Notes: generated by a model not told the origin, from the sequence alone. DNA of 24,590 nt from CAYMST01 sp964393115 (GCA_964393115.1 CAYMST010000040.1:1-24590), one strand, 5' to 3'. Shown: positions 1-7,429, numbered from the stretch's first letter. Numbers and translations: made by a program.

Positions 1-225
1 TAACCATCGACCATAGAGAATATCTAAATGCAAAAGATCTTCGGCAGGGAGGAGCACGCTCTTTTGCAATTTCTCTCTTTGCTCCGCGTCATAATCAACA
101 TTAGCACTCGCCAATAATTGGAAGCTCCATTCCTCTCCGGATTGATCCAAACGACAATAAGCTAGATCAAGACCATCGAGGGAGGTGCCAGACATAAGTC
201 CGATAATATGGAAGGTGTTAGGCAT
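1..225 (-). CDS. anmK: Anhydro-N-acetylmuramic acid kinase, N-terminal part (runs off the left edge)
   Basis: The first 75 codons of a minus-strand gene, beginning at the ATG at 225-223 and open to base 1. Residues 7-19 read IIGLMSGTSLDGL, the ATP-binding GxMSGTSxDG signature of the AnmK family, followed by DLAYC. In this family the enzyme phosphorylates 1,6-anhydro-MurNAc to MurNAc-6-phosphate with ring opening, a cytoplasmic step of peptidoglycan recycling. Only about one fifth of the usual ~360-residue protein is visible, so the kinase core cannot be checked. It lies downstream of msrA on the same strand, but a perfect hairpin separates them, so they may be separate transcription units. 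The identification rests on this motif and its position at the N-terminus. Confidence 0.85.
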   Translation of the reverse strand, partial: MPNTFHIIGLMSGTSLDGLDLAYCRLDQSGEEWSFQLLASANVDYDAEQREKLQKSVLLPAEDLLHLDILYGRWL

Positions 226-241
226 CACAAAGGAATTTTAA

Positions 242-283
242 TTTCTAGGGCTTTCCTGAATTTTAAAAAGAAAGCCCTAGAAA
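242..283 (-). terminator. Hairpin terminator candidate between msrA and anmK
   Basis: Perfect 14-bp inverted repeat, arms 242-255 and 270-283 with a 14-base loop, starting 10 bases past the msrA stop codon. On the minus strand the stem is followed by TTAAAATTCC, a weak U-tract. It therefore reads as a terminator or attenuator of msrA rather than a textbook strong one. Confidence 0.6.
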
Positions 284-292
284 ACAATCTAT

Positions 293-943
293 TTACTGGT
301 ACTTCGCTTTCAAAATATCTTTGAATTTCTTTTCTACTTTCTCAACCTTTGGTCTACTTACCCTAAATACATAAGGTTGCATTGGGTTCTTTTCATAAAA
401 GTCCTGATGATATTCTTCTGCCTCCCAGAATTTTTGAAAAGGAACGATCTGCGTAGCAATTGGCTTTTCGTATTTACCAGATTCGCCTAATGTGTTTTTA
501 AACTTTTCAGCCAATGCCTTTTCTTCATCATTTTGGTAAAAAATGACTGATCGATATTGCTTTCCGTAGTCTGGGTGTTGTCCATTAACCGTTGTCGGAT
601 CATGCGATCCGTAATAAACCACTAATAGCTTTTCGTAAGAAACCTTAGATGGGTCATAAAGTACTTTTACGGTTTCTGTATGTCCGGTAATTCCATTTGC
701 CACTTGTCGATAGGTGGGGTTTTGCTCTTTTCCACCGGCATACCCAGACACCGCTTCAGAAACCCCAATAACACTCTCAAAAATAGCTTCTACACACCAA
801 AAGCATCCACTAGCGAAATAGGCTGTTGCCAGGTCTCCTTCATTCACAATTGTTTTTTTGATTTCCTGTTGTTTGGCTGTTGATTGACAAGATACCACTA
901 TCAAACTAAGAACAAGCGATAACATTAATTTGGGACTGCGCAT
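293..943 (-). CDS. msrA: Peptide-methionine (S)-S-oxide reductase MsrA, lipoprotein form
   Basis: This 216-residue protein reduces methionine-S-sulfoxide in proteins. The catalytic motif GCFWC is at residues 46-50, with Cys47 as the expected nucleophile. It is followed by the family segments GYAGG and, near the C-terminus, EAEEYHQDFY. The N-terminus is a lipoprotein signal peptide with lipobox VVSC (Cys19), so the enzyme should be anchored in the envelope and repair exported proteins. Apart from the lipobox cysteine, the only cysteines are Cys47 and Cys50; the C-terminal resolving cysteines of E. coli-type MsrA are absent. If a disulfide resolves the reaction, it must involve Cys50. Minus strand; a near-consensus promoter box lies at 972-979. 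Confidence 0.95.
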   Translation of the reverse strand: MRSPKLMLSLVLSLIVVSCQSTAKQQEIKKTIVNEGDLATAYFASGCFWCVEAIFESVIGVSEAVSGYAGGKEQNPTYRQVANGITGHTETVKVLYDPSKVSYEKLLVVYYGSHDPTTVNGQHPDYGKQYRSVIFYQNDEEKALAEKFKNTLGESGKYEKPIATQIVPFQKFWEAEEYHQDFYEKNPMQPYVFRVSRPKVEKVEKKFKDILKAKYQ

Positions 944-971
944 GTTTAATGATTTTCTGAAATAACGAGCA

Positions 972-979
972 CGAAAGTA
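972..979 (-). promoter_or_regulatory. Near-consensus -7 promoter box for msrA
   Basis: The minus strand reads TACTTTCG, one mismatch from the Bacteroidetes TAnnTTTG box, about 29 bases upstream of the msrA ATG and immediately after the stop of the hydrolase gene. No convincing -33 element is visible. Confidence 0.3.
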
Positions 980-981
980 CT

Positions 982-1977
982 TTAGTTATGGGCATTTAGA
1001 AATTTAATCATCCTATCCAATGCTCTGGGAGCATGTCTATGAAACGTCGTTGTAGTGCCTGACCATGAATTTTCCTTGCCGTCCAAAAAGGCATGTGGCA
1101 TTCCCTCGTATTCCCAATATAAAGGAGATTGTTCCTTGTCTTTCAGTAGGTTAACGAGTTGCTGAATGGACTCAGGGGTGGTAATCTTGTCAATAGAGCC
1201 CACTAGAAAAAACGTAGGAGGAAAGCCTAATTCCTCGGATTCTAAAACCAGATGGTATGGAGAAAGCCGATGATAGAAGTGAGGATGTGACTTGTAGCTG
1301 ACAGAGTTACCCAGGATTCCACGACCGATTTTTCTTTCCGTATGCTCAACAGCATAGTCTATGCTTACTACTGGATAACTTGGCACGATGGATTTAATAG
1401 ACAAATCATAGTCTGACATGATGGATTGTGTGGTATGTCCGTTTGGTATATATGTCGGGTGAAAAGTAAGTTCTTCGCCATCAAGACCTCCTTGTCCAAG
1501 ATGTTTCCGACCTAATGCTACCATGAGCGCTAAGTGCCCACCAGCACTATCACCGGTTAATGAAATGTGCTTTGGGTCTCCGCCATACTGCTTTATGTTC
1601 TGTTTGACCCAGAGAAATGCTCCAAGCGCATCCTCAACAATTTTGTTCATGGTGATAGCATCATTCTGGTCACCCAAAAGCCGGTAGTTGACATTGCAGA
1701 CGACATAATTACCATTTTCACATACATACTGCGATAGACTGTCCATCACCTCATTAGTGTTGATTCTCCACCCTCCACCATGATAAACGATAAGTACCGG
1801 ATTGCCCGTTTTGGCTGTATCGGGAACATGTATGTTCAGCGTTAGCGATTGTCCGTCTGGCTGCGCCCATTCTATATTTTCATATTTAAAATGATGATCC
1901 TCATGAGAAAACGGTTGTGAAAAGGTGTCCATAGACATAATAAGGAGCGTGATGTAAAATGATAACTTATGTGTCAT
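982..1977 (-). CDS. Secreted alpha/beta-hydrolase (esterase/lipase, HSL-like)
   Basis: This 331-residue protein has the features of the hormone-sensitive-lipase/carboxylesterase branch of alpha/beta hydrolases. The oxyanion-hole motif HGGGW is at 66-70 and the nucleophile elbow GDSAGG at 142-147 with Ser144. A likely acid Asp263 lies in VGSIDK, and His295 in MPHAF completes the triad. The N-terminus is hydrophobic and ends in a plausible signal-peptidase site near residue 20 (TFSQ), so export to the periplasm is likely. The substrate cannot be deduced; carbohydrate esters and small acyl esters are both possible for this family. No symbol is assigned. It lies upstream of msrA on the same strand, with a 38-base gap that contains a promoter-like box. 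Confidence 0.85.
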   Translation of the reverse strand: MTHKLSFYITLLIMSMDTFSQPFSHEDHHFKYENIEWAQPDGQSLTLNIHVPDTAKTGNPVLIVYHGGGWRINTNEVMDSLSQYVCENGNYVVCNVNYRLLGDQNDAITMNKIVEDALGAFLWVKQNIKQYGGDPKHISLTGDSAGGHLALMVALGRKHLGQGGLDGEELTFHPTYIPNGHTTQSIMSDYDLSIKSIVPSYPVVSIDYAVEHTERKIGRGILGNSVSYKSHPHFYHRLSPYHLVLESEELGFPPTFFLVGSIDKITTPESIQQLVNLLKDKEQSPLYWEYEGMPHAFLDGKENSWSGTTTTFHRHAPRALDRMIKFLNAHN

Positions 1978-2063
1978 TTGGATTCGGTTGGTTGGTAGAT
2001 TCTAATCTAATAACTTTTTTACTTTTTTGACTCCCTGTGCCTTACATGATGTTGACGATCGAT

Positions 2064-2071
2064 TAGTTTTG
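2064..2071 (+). promoter_or_regulatory. -7 promoter box TAGTTTTG in front of a decayed gene
   Basis: Exact match to the Bacteroidetes TAnnTTTG element, 30 bases upstream of the ATG at 2102. No clear -33 TTG sits at the expected distance. It fits a surviving promoter of the gene remnant that follows. Confidence 0.35.
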
Positions 2072-2101
2072 TGAATTAATTCTTGAAATCTACTGATCAA
2101 C

Positions 2102-2406
2102 ATGCGTTATATTTTACTACTATTCACACTGTGCCGTTTTAATCTTTCATTTTGTCAGCAGTTACCATATAAGACAGATAGCTCAAGTTTCGCCGAATGA
2201 ATTAGAGGCTTGGTTTCAATTTCTCACAACTAGACCATGAAATAGTGAAACAGAATAACTCATTATCTAGTTTCGATTCTAATTCATTTTCAGGTGGTTT
2301 GGGTTAAATAATTGAGTAAGGTTTACATCCAGTCGTTGACGGGATTGATCGGTTAGCCTATCCGAGAACTAGATTCTTTTCATTAGGAGTGGGTTGGACG
2401 TATTAG
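2102..2406 (+). pseudogene. Remnant of a TonB-linked (SusC/RagA-like) outer-membrane receptor gene
   Basis: The only coding traces in the 432-base gap between the hydrolase and the MFS gene. An ATG at 2102 opens a 32-codon frame with a typical exported start (MRYILLLFTLC, then a polar segment) that stops at 2198-2200. In another frame, from 2230 to the TAG at 2404-2406, the translation ends DRLAYPRTRFFSLGVGWTY, the YPRxRxFSLG...aromatic ending typical of SusC/RagA-type TonB-linked beta-barrels. That frame is interrupted by TAA at 2305-2307 and 2317-2319. What is seen is a signal-peptide-like start and a barrel-like end, only 305 bases apart and out of frame. That both ends belong to one collapsed gene is inference; they could be two unrelated remnants. 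Confidence 0.45.
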
Positions 2407-2409
2407 AGA

Positions 2410-3567
2410 CTAACTTCGATTAGTCCATAGACCAATTATTGGTCCAACAGCGAGTAAACCTAATGCGTAAGGTAAGCCTATTGATGAAATAAGTAGGTTC
2501 GTTAGTTGGATACTCAAAATGGTGAGTGAGAACCCAATGCAGTTCACCATAGTAATGGCGGTACCGCGTGTTTCGGCATAGGACGACTGTGCAACAAGCG
2601 TGGAGAAAAGTGGTGAGTCCATGATGACTGACGTTCCCCAAATCAACAAAAAGGCGAAAAAGGGTAAGATTGGAAGTGAAAAAGCCATGGGAAAGAGTAA
2701 GCAGCAGCAACCGGAAATTCCAATGGCTAATTTCGCGATGCGCTTAGGACCAAACCTTTCCGACAAAAAACCTCCAATAATGCAGGCTATAGCTCCAATG
2801 CCAATGACCACAAATGAGTATAGAGAAGTGTTAATATGTGTTGCATGTGCTCGACCGTAGCTAACCCAAATGAGTGGAACAAACGTCCAAAAGGTATATA
2901 GCTCCCACATATGTCCAAAGTAACCAAAAGCCGCTTTGCGTAAGTTTACATTCTTCCATATGCCCTTGAGTGCGGCTAGATCAATTTTTTGTCCCTTTTT
3001 TCGATATGGTCCGTCTGGAACCAGTAAAAACATTACCGTTCCACCAGCCATGGCAAGACCGGAGAGCAATACTAAGACATACTGCCACTGAAAACCGGCC
3101 AAAGCACCCTTAGCAAGGTGAGGGAAGGCCGTCCCGAGAACCAATGCGCCGACAAGGAACCCAAGGGACTTTCCTAGACCTTTTTCGAAGTAATCAGCCG
3201 CTATTTTCATCCCAACTGGATAGACACCTGCTAAGAAGAAACCTGTGAGGAAGCGAAAGGAAAGTGTCAGCCATGTATGGCCAGAGAAGATGACCAATAA
3301 ATTAAACAGAGCACCACATATGGCACTCCAAAAGAAGACCTTAGAAGGAGAGTAGCGGTCAGAGATGCCATAGAATGCAAATACAAGTGTGCCCGAAATG
3401 AACCCAAACTGAACGAAAGAAGTCAGCTGAGCTGTTAGTCCATCAGAAGCTCCTAGTGCCTTAGCAAGCTCGGATACAACGGCATTGCTACCAAACCATA
3501 GTGAAGTACAACAAAACTGAGTAATGACGATGATCGTTAAGATCCATTCTGACTTTATTCGTGACAT
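2410..3567 (-). CDS. Major facilitator superfamily transporter
   Basis: An inner-membrane protein of about 385 residues with roughly twelve hydrophobic segments and the MFS loop motif between helices 2 and 3 in the form GISDRYSPSK. It has a second, positively charged central loop (DGPYRKKGQK) between the two halves. Substrate unknown; the family covers sugars, drugs, nitrate and organic acids, and nothing here decides among them. I chose the ATG at 3567-3565: it sits two bases after the stop of the upstream CDF gene and has an AGGAAG sequence about 10 bases upstream. An alternative TTG at 3576 would overlap that stop. Last gene of the DUF763-CDF-MFS group, so probably translationally linked to the metal pump. 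Confidence 0.85.
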   Translation of the reverse strand: MSRIKSEWILTIIVITQFCCTSLWFGSNAVVSELAKALGASDGLTAQLTSFVQFGFISGTLVFAFYGISDRYSPSKVFFWSAICGALFNLLVIFSGHTWLTLSFRFLTGFFLAGVYPVGMKIAADYFEKGLGKSLGFLVGALVLGTAFPHLAKGALAGFQWQYVLVLLSGLAMAGGTVMFLLVPDGPYRKKGQKIDLAALKGIWKNVNLRKAAFGYFGHMWELYTFWTFVPLIWVSYGRAHATHINTSLYSFVVIGIGAIACIIGGFLSERFGPKRIAKLAIGISGCCCLLFPMAFSLPILPFFAFLLIWGTSVIMDSPLFSTLVAQSSYAETRGTAITMVNCIGFSLTILSIQLTNLLISSIGLPYALGLLAVGPIIGLWTNRS

Positions 3568-3569
3568 GT

Positions 3570-4457
3570 TTAGCAATCTTCCTGCTCACAAATCTCGTTC
3601 TCAGTTTCTATTTCAATGGTCGTATGACTGACTCCCATTTCTTTTAACTGTGACTTCACTTCTTTTTTTAATGCAGGTAGATTTTTGATGCTGTATCCTT
3701 CTTTTACTATCAGGTTTAAAGTAAGCACGTTATACTCACCATCCATAGTCCAGCTATGGATGTCTTGAATTTCTTTGATTTCGGGGTTTAGGAGAAGCCT
3801 TTGCTCGATGAGATTATGGTTTAAGTTGTCAGGGACAGATTGCATAATGATCTTAAGTGCACTTTTAAGTCCACCAATTGCTCCATAAAGAATGTAGAAG
3901 GAAATCAATACTGCGAGAACAGGATCGATCCATATCCAATTTGTATAGTACATTAGAACAGCGCCAACCAATACTGCTATCCAACCAAGTACATCTTCCA
4001 TTAGATGTAATCTAATAGCTTTTTCATTCAAGGACTTTTTACCTGAAAGCCTTAAAACCGCCGCACCGTTAAACACTAACCCTAGTATCGCGAGAATGAT
4101 CATGCCATCCGCCTGAGCCATACTTGGGTTTACAATGCGTGGAATGGTTTCAATTAGAATGAGAACAGCTCCAAGAATGAGCATGATAGAAGTGATAATA
4201 GCCCCAAGAACTGAATACCTACCATAACCATATGAATAATGTTTATCTCTACCTTTATGCGCGTAGTTTTCCATGAACCAAGCACATCCAAGAGCAAGAG
4301 AATCTCCGAAGTCATGAACTGCATCTGATAAAATGGCCACACTATTGACCCATAGGCCGCCAATGATCTCAACAAGGGTAAAGGCTAAATTGAGGAAGAA
4401 AGCAATTCTCAGGTTACCGGTATGATGATGGTGATTATGATGGTGGTGGTGTGACAT
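3570..4457 (-). CDS. Cation diffusion facilitator metal-efflux protein (CzcD/ZitB-like)
   Basis: A 295-residue CDF transporter that should export Zn(II) or a similar divalent metal from the cytoplasm in exchange for protons. Residues 3-12 are almost all histidine (nine of ten), a natural metal-binding N-terminus. Helix 2 carries SDAVHDFGDS (Asp45, His48, Asp49, Asp52) and helix 5 carries HLMED (His151, Asp155), the HxxxD pattern linked to zinc selectivity. The C-terminal cytoplasmic ferredoxin-like domain follows (IQDIHSWTMDGEYNVLTL), and the protein ends in a small CxxxxC tail (CEQEDC) that could add a metal site. It starts 27 bases after the DUF763 stop and abuts the MFS gene, so an operon is likely. 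Confidence 0.93.
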   Translation of the reverse strand: MSHHHHHNHHHHTGNLRIAFFLNLAFTLVEIIGGLWVNSVAILSDAVHDFGDSLALGCAWFMENYAHKGRDKHYSYGYGRYSVLGAIITSIMLILGAVLILIETIPRIVNPSMAQADGMIILAILGLVFNGAAVLRLSGKKSLNEKAIRLHLMEDVLGWIAVLVGAVLMYYTNWIWIDPVLAVLISFYILYGAIGGLKSALKIIMQSVPDNLNHNLIEQRLLLNPEIKEIQDIHSWTMDGEYNVLTLNLIVKEGYSIKNLPALKKEVKSQLKEMGVSHTTIEIETENEICEQEDC

Positions 4458-4483
4458 CTTGGTAACTTTTTATACGAACACCA

Positions 4484-5692
4484 CTAATCAAATAACCCGA
4501 GTTGACCGTTTTTGGTTTTTGGTGGTTCCGCCTTACCAAATATAGTCATGCCTCCGTATTTGTGAGCATCTCTTCTTTCTTGTTCAATTATCTTTTGAAA
4601 GTTGGTATTGGGTACGAAATCCTTTTCTATTCTTTGACTCATGGTTGACAGTGAGGCTACTGCTTTTAATTTATCTGAGCGACCAATTTTAGCTTTATCA
4701 ACAGCTGTTCGTAATACGGAGATCGACTCATCATAGACCTTCAACGGTACGGGAAAGGGATGTCCATCTTTACCTCCATGCGCAAATGAGAACCTGGCAG
4801 GATCCTCAAATCTGGAAGCCGTACCATAAATCACCTCACTTACTAATGTTAATGATTGTATTGTACGTGGCCCAACTCCTTTTTGGAGTAGTAAGCTCTC
4901 GAAGGTTTCAACTCCTGTGTCGTGTGCCAACGCAAGCGTCGCACCGAGCCTTTTTAAGTTTACATTGTATGAGCGAACGTCATGATGGGAGGGAAGCTTT
5001 ATCTTTTTCGCTTCTAACACCATTTTGGTTGGAGATTCCTTGGTCATATCCACAATTGACGATTTAGTATTATCAGCATTGCTGTGAGTGAGGTTTAGTA
5101 TTTCTCCTTGATTTTCTCCGCAGACAAAGCTATGTGGTTCTTTCAGAAATGAATCCAGGCTTGTGGAGTTCCAATGATATCTCCTAGCATACCCGGTAGC
5201 ATCATTTAACCCTTGCTGAACTACGCTCCAGTCACCTTCATCAGTTAGTACAAAGGAGTGTAAGTAGATTTGGAAACCGTCTTGCACCAAGTTGTTATCT
5301 ACTTTAGCGGATAGCTTACTTGCTTCAATTAATGCTGAGGCATTGAGGCCAGTTTTATCAGCGATTTGCAGAATTTCCGCAGGTGTGTTTCTGGAGTGCT
5401 TGCCGCGGCCACCACATATGTATATACCTAATTCACGCGCCTTTGGATTCATTGCTCGCTTAAGCGCACCCATAACGGATGTCGTAATACCGCTGGAATG
5501 CCAATCCATACCTAATACACAACCTAAAGACTGAAACCAAAAAGGATCAGATATCCTTTTGATGATTTCCTCTTTTCCATACTCAACAATAATGGTCTCC
5601 AGGATAGCGCCGCCAAGAGAAGACATTCTTTCTGCTAGCCATTTAGGTACTTTGCCGTGATGTAAAGGAAGATCTGCATAACCGCGTGACAT
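4484..5692 (-). CDS. DUF763 family protein (function unknown)
   Basis: This 402-residue protein matches the DUF763 family throughout: N-terminal ADLPLHHGKVPKWL, then SDPFWFQSLGCVLGMDWHSS near residues 48-67, CGGRGKHSRNTP at 93-104, and FAHGGKDGHPFPV at 303-315. These His/Asp/Lys-rich conserved blocks suggest an active or metal-binding site, but no reaction is known. A segment around 264-288 (LLLQKGVGPRTIQSL) resembles a helix-hairpin-helix, which would fit nucleic-acid binding; that is inference. The C-terminus QLGLFD resembles a clamp-binding-type tail (QxxLF), also inference. No signal peptide, so cytoplasmic. First gene of a minus-strand group with the CDF and MFS transporters; two palindromes lie 46-90 bases upstream. 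Confidence 0.85.
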   Translation of the reverse strand: MSRGYADLPLHHGKVPKWLAERMSSLGGAILETIIVEYGKEEIIKRISDPFWFQSLGCVLGMDWHSSGITTSVMGALKRAMNPKARELGIYICGGRGKHSRNTPAEILQIADKTGLNASALIEASKLSAKVDNNLVQDGFQIYLHSFVLTDEGDWSVVQQGLNDATGYARRYHWNSTSLDSFLKEPHSFVCGENQGEILNLTHSNADNTKSSIVDMTKESPTKMVLEAKKIKLPSHHDVRSYNVNLKRLGATLALAHDTGVETFESLLLQKGVGPRTIQSLTLVSEVIYGTASRFEDPARFSFAHGGKDGHPFPVPLKVYDESISVLRTAVDKAKIGRSDKLKAVASLSTMSQRIEKDFVPNTNFQKIIEQERRDAHKYGGMTIFGKAEPPKTKNGQLGLFD

Positions 5693-5737
5693 AATGCTCT
5701 TTGAATGTTTATCTTGAATTTACCAGGAATCCATGGA

Positions 5738-5761
5738 ATACTGATACTAAATACTCAGTAT
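5738..5761. promoter_or_regulatory. Inverted repeat upstream of the DUF763 gene (operator candidate)
   Basis: ATACTGA at 5738-5744 and TCAGTAT at 5755-5761, a perfect 7-bp inverted repeat with a 10-base spacer, 46-69 bases before the DUF763 start codon. The spacing fits a dimeric regulator; the regulator is not known. Confidence 0.3.
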
Positions 5762-5764
5762 ATA

Positions 5765-5782
5765 AAACGTAAATTGACGTTT
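5765..5782. promoter_or_regulatory. Second palindrome AAACGT-N6-ACGTTT upstream of DUF763
   Basis: Perfect 6-bp arms 5765-5770 and 5777-5782, immediately beside the first inverted repeat. The two together look like a control region for the DUF763-CDF-MFS group. Confidence 0.3.
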
Positions 5783-5911
5783 GTCATTATTTACTGATCA
5801 ACATGTTATGGTAACAAATAATCTCTTGATCCTGTTCACGAGTAACACCATTTAAGCTATATAAGGGCATGTTAATTTAAATGGTATAAGCTATGGTTTT
5901 GAGTTTAGGCA

Positions 5912-5940
5912 TAAAAAAACCGCTTCCATGCGGAAGCGGT
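5912..5940 (-). terminator. Rho-independent terminator of glutamine synthetase
   Basis: Perfect 9-bp GC-rich stem (arms 5919-5927 and 5932-5940, four-base loop). On the minus strand it is followed by a run of seven T. It starts 37 bases after the glutamine synthetase stop codon. A strong, orientation-specific terminator for that gene. Confidence 0.9.
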
Positions 5941-5977
5941 CAATATTTTTATTGTGTTTTGGCCGAACCAAAGACTA

Positions 5978-7013
5978 TTAAGCAGACTTAACAGTTTTAA
6001 TGATGATAGCGGCAATTTTATATGGATCTCCGTTAGAAGCAGGTCTTCTATCTTCCAACCATCCTTTCCATCCATTCTCAACAGTAGCAACTGGGATACG
6101 GATAGAAGCACCTCTATCAGATACACCAAATGAGAACTGATCGATAGACTGAGTTTCGTGCTTACCAGTCAATCTTTGATCGTTATCAGCTCCGTATACA
6201 GCGATATGCTCTGCTACTACAGGTCTGAATGCTTCACATATTTTTTCGTATGTAGCCTTATCACCACATGTTCTTAATACTTCATTAGAGAAGTTAGCAT
6301 GCATACCAGAACCATTCCAGTCAGTATCACCTAGTGGCTTAGGATGCCAGTTGATCGCCAAACCGTATTTCTCAGCGGTTCTTTCCAATAAATATCTAGC
6401 TACCCAAATTTGGTCACCAGCTTGTGCAGCACCTTTTGAGAATACCTGGAATTAACACTGTCCAGCAGCAACCTCGGCGTTGATACCTTCTACGTTAAGA
6501 CCAGCTTCAAGACAAAGATCTAAATGCTCTTCAATGATATCTCTTCCGTAAGCGTTTTTCGCTCCTACAGAACAGTAGTAAGGTCCTTGTGGAGCTGGGT
6601 AACCACCTGCAGGGAATCCTAAAGGTAGGTCAGTAGCAGGATCCCAAAGGAAATACTCTTGCTCAAAACCAAACCAGAAGTCATTATCATCATCGTCGAT
6701 TGTAGCACGACCGTTAGACTCGTGTGCAGTACCGTCAGCGTTTAATACCTCAGTCATTACTAGGTATCCATCTTTGCTTGCTGGAGCAGGATGATGTNNN
6801 NNNNNNNGCTGGGTCTGGATAAATTGCAACAGGCTTCAATAAACAGTCAGAAGAACCACCTTCAGCTTGCTCAGTAGAACTACCGTCAAATGACCACATT
6901 TCACAGTCTTCTAATTTACCACTGAAATCTTTAACGATTTTGGTTTTGCTTCTAAGGCTTTGTGTTGGCTTATACCCATCCAACCAGATGTACTCTAATT
7001 TAGCTTTTGCCAT
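5978..7013 (-). pseudogene. glnII: Glutamine synthetase type II (GSII), broken by an in-frame stop and an assembly gap
   Basis: Together the frames give a nearly complete ~345-residue GSII, which makes glutamine from glutamate, ammonia and ATP in the cytoplasm. The N-terminal part has EMWSFDGSST and AEGGSSD. The middle has FGFEQEYFLWDP (metal-binding Glu), AYGRDI and VEGINAEVAAGQ. The C-terminal part has NWHPKPLGDTDWNGSGMH, the flexible-loop region KHETQSIDQFSFGV and ASIRIP. Two defects interrupt it. The universal GQWEFQ block reads GQC-stop-FQ, with TAA at 6454-6452; the frame continues correctly afterwards. A run of ten N lies at 6798-6807, and the frames on its two sides agree only if the true gap is a multiple of three. 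Either a pseudogene or, more likely, an assembly/base-call problem in a normally essential gene. It has its own promoter box and terminator. Confidence 0.88.
6798..6807. other. Assembly gap (10 N) inside glutamine synthetase
   Basis: Ten ambiguous bases. The upstream side ends in codons for AIYPDP plus GC; the downstream side reads HHPAPASKDGYLVM. The family has about YPDPxRxxGxLVM here, so the four or five codons before PASKDG look surplus and both flanks share CCAGC. This suggests the two contig ends overlap or carry end artefacts rather than missing sequence. Confidence 0.9.
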
Positions 7014-7059
7014 ATTTCGGAATATTAAATTATTTATCGAATTAGGTTTAAAACGGAGC

Positions 7060-7067
7060 CAAAAGTA
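7060..7067 (-). promoter_or_regulatory. -7 promoter box TACTTTTG of glutamine synthetase
   Basis: Exact TAnnTTTG match on the minus strand, 46 bases upstream of the glutamine synthetase ATG (7013-7011). A clear -33 element is not visible. Confidence 0.45.
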
Positions 7068-7187
7068 AAAAAATATTGCTATTTCTCGTATTTCTCGGGT
7101 CTGTTTTTAACCTTGAAACACTTGATTTGCAAAAAATTAAAAGAGCGGGCCCTAAAAGTGATATTGAATTATGGATTTTTGCATAAA

Positions 7188-7360
7188 CCCTCTCTTTTGT
7201 TCAAAGAATTTAAGCCACTTATCATTCTCAGCCTATCTGCTTAAGTGGAATAGATCTAACACAGTATGTTCACCTGAAGACTAGTGAAAACTGCGAGATT
7301 TATCAGGTCGGATTTTAGCGTTTATCTGATATATCCAGGTGAAAAACGTGAAAGAAGGGG
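7188..7360. ncRNA. Possible structured RNA in the glutamine synthetase/epimerase spacer
   Basis: The region can fold into nested helices. A closing stem 7188-7198 with 7350-7360 has 10 of 11 pairs, two of them G-U. A side hairpin has arms 7215-7221 and 7242-7248 (CCACTTA/TAAGTGG). An inner stem has arms 7269-7276 and 7336-7343 (TTCACCTG/CAGGTGAA), extended by 7298-7306 with 7326-7334 (8 of 9). Length (~170 bases) and shape are compatible with a small regulatory RNA, but no known family is recognised, the strand is undetermined, and AT-rich DNA folds readily by chance. The rest of the 535-base gap holds only the two promoter boxes and the small frame listed separately. Confidence 0.25.
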
Positions 7361-7399
7361 AGGTAAACGATAAAAATTAGAAAAATTCAATTTTAGAAG

Positions 7400-7407
7400 T
7401 AGGTTTG
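7400..7407 (+). promoter_or_regulatory. -7 promoter box TAGGTTTG before the small membrane ORF
   Basis: Exact TAnnTTTG match, 22 bases upstream of the ATG at 7430. No obvious -33 element. Confidence 0.35.
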
Positions 7408-7429
7408 TGTCATACAAAAACAAATCAAA

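Noticed and set aside
4418..4452. His-rich start of the CDF protein resembling an artificial affinity tag
   Set aside because: It is interrupted by Asn and Ser, continues naturally into a CDF membrane helix, and His-rich N-termini are common in zinc transporters. It is a natural metal-binding region.
4786..5534. Plus-strand open frames opposite the DUF763 gene
   Set aside because: They are antisense shadows of a conserved gene, without start signals or domains.
2091..5804. The 14-mer TACTGATCAACATG found near 2091 and again near 5791
   Set aside because: A single 14-base repeat is expected about once by chance in 24.6 kb; no shared context was found.
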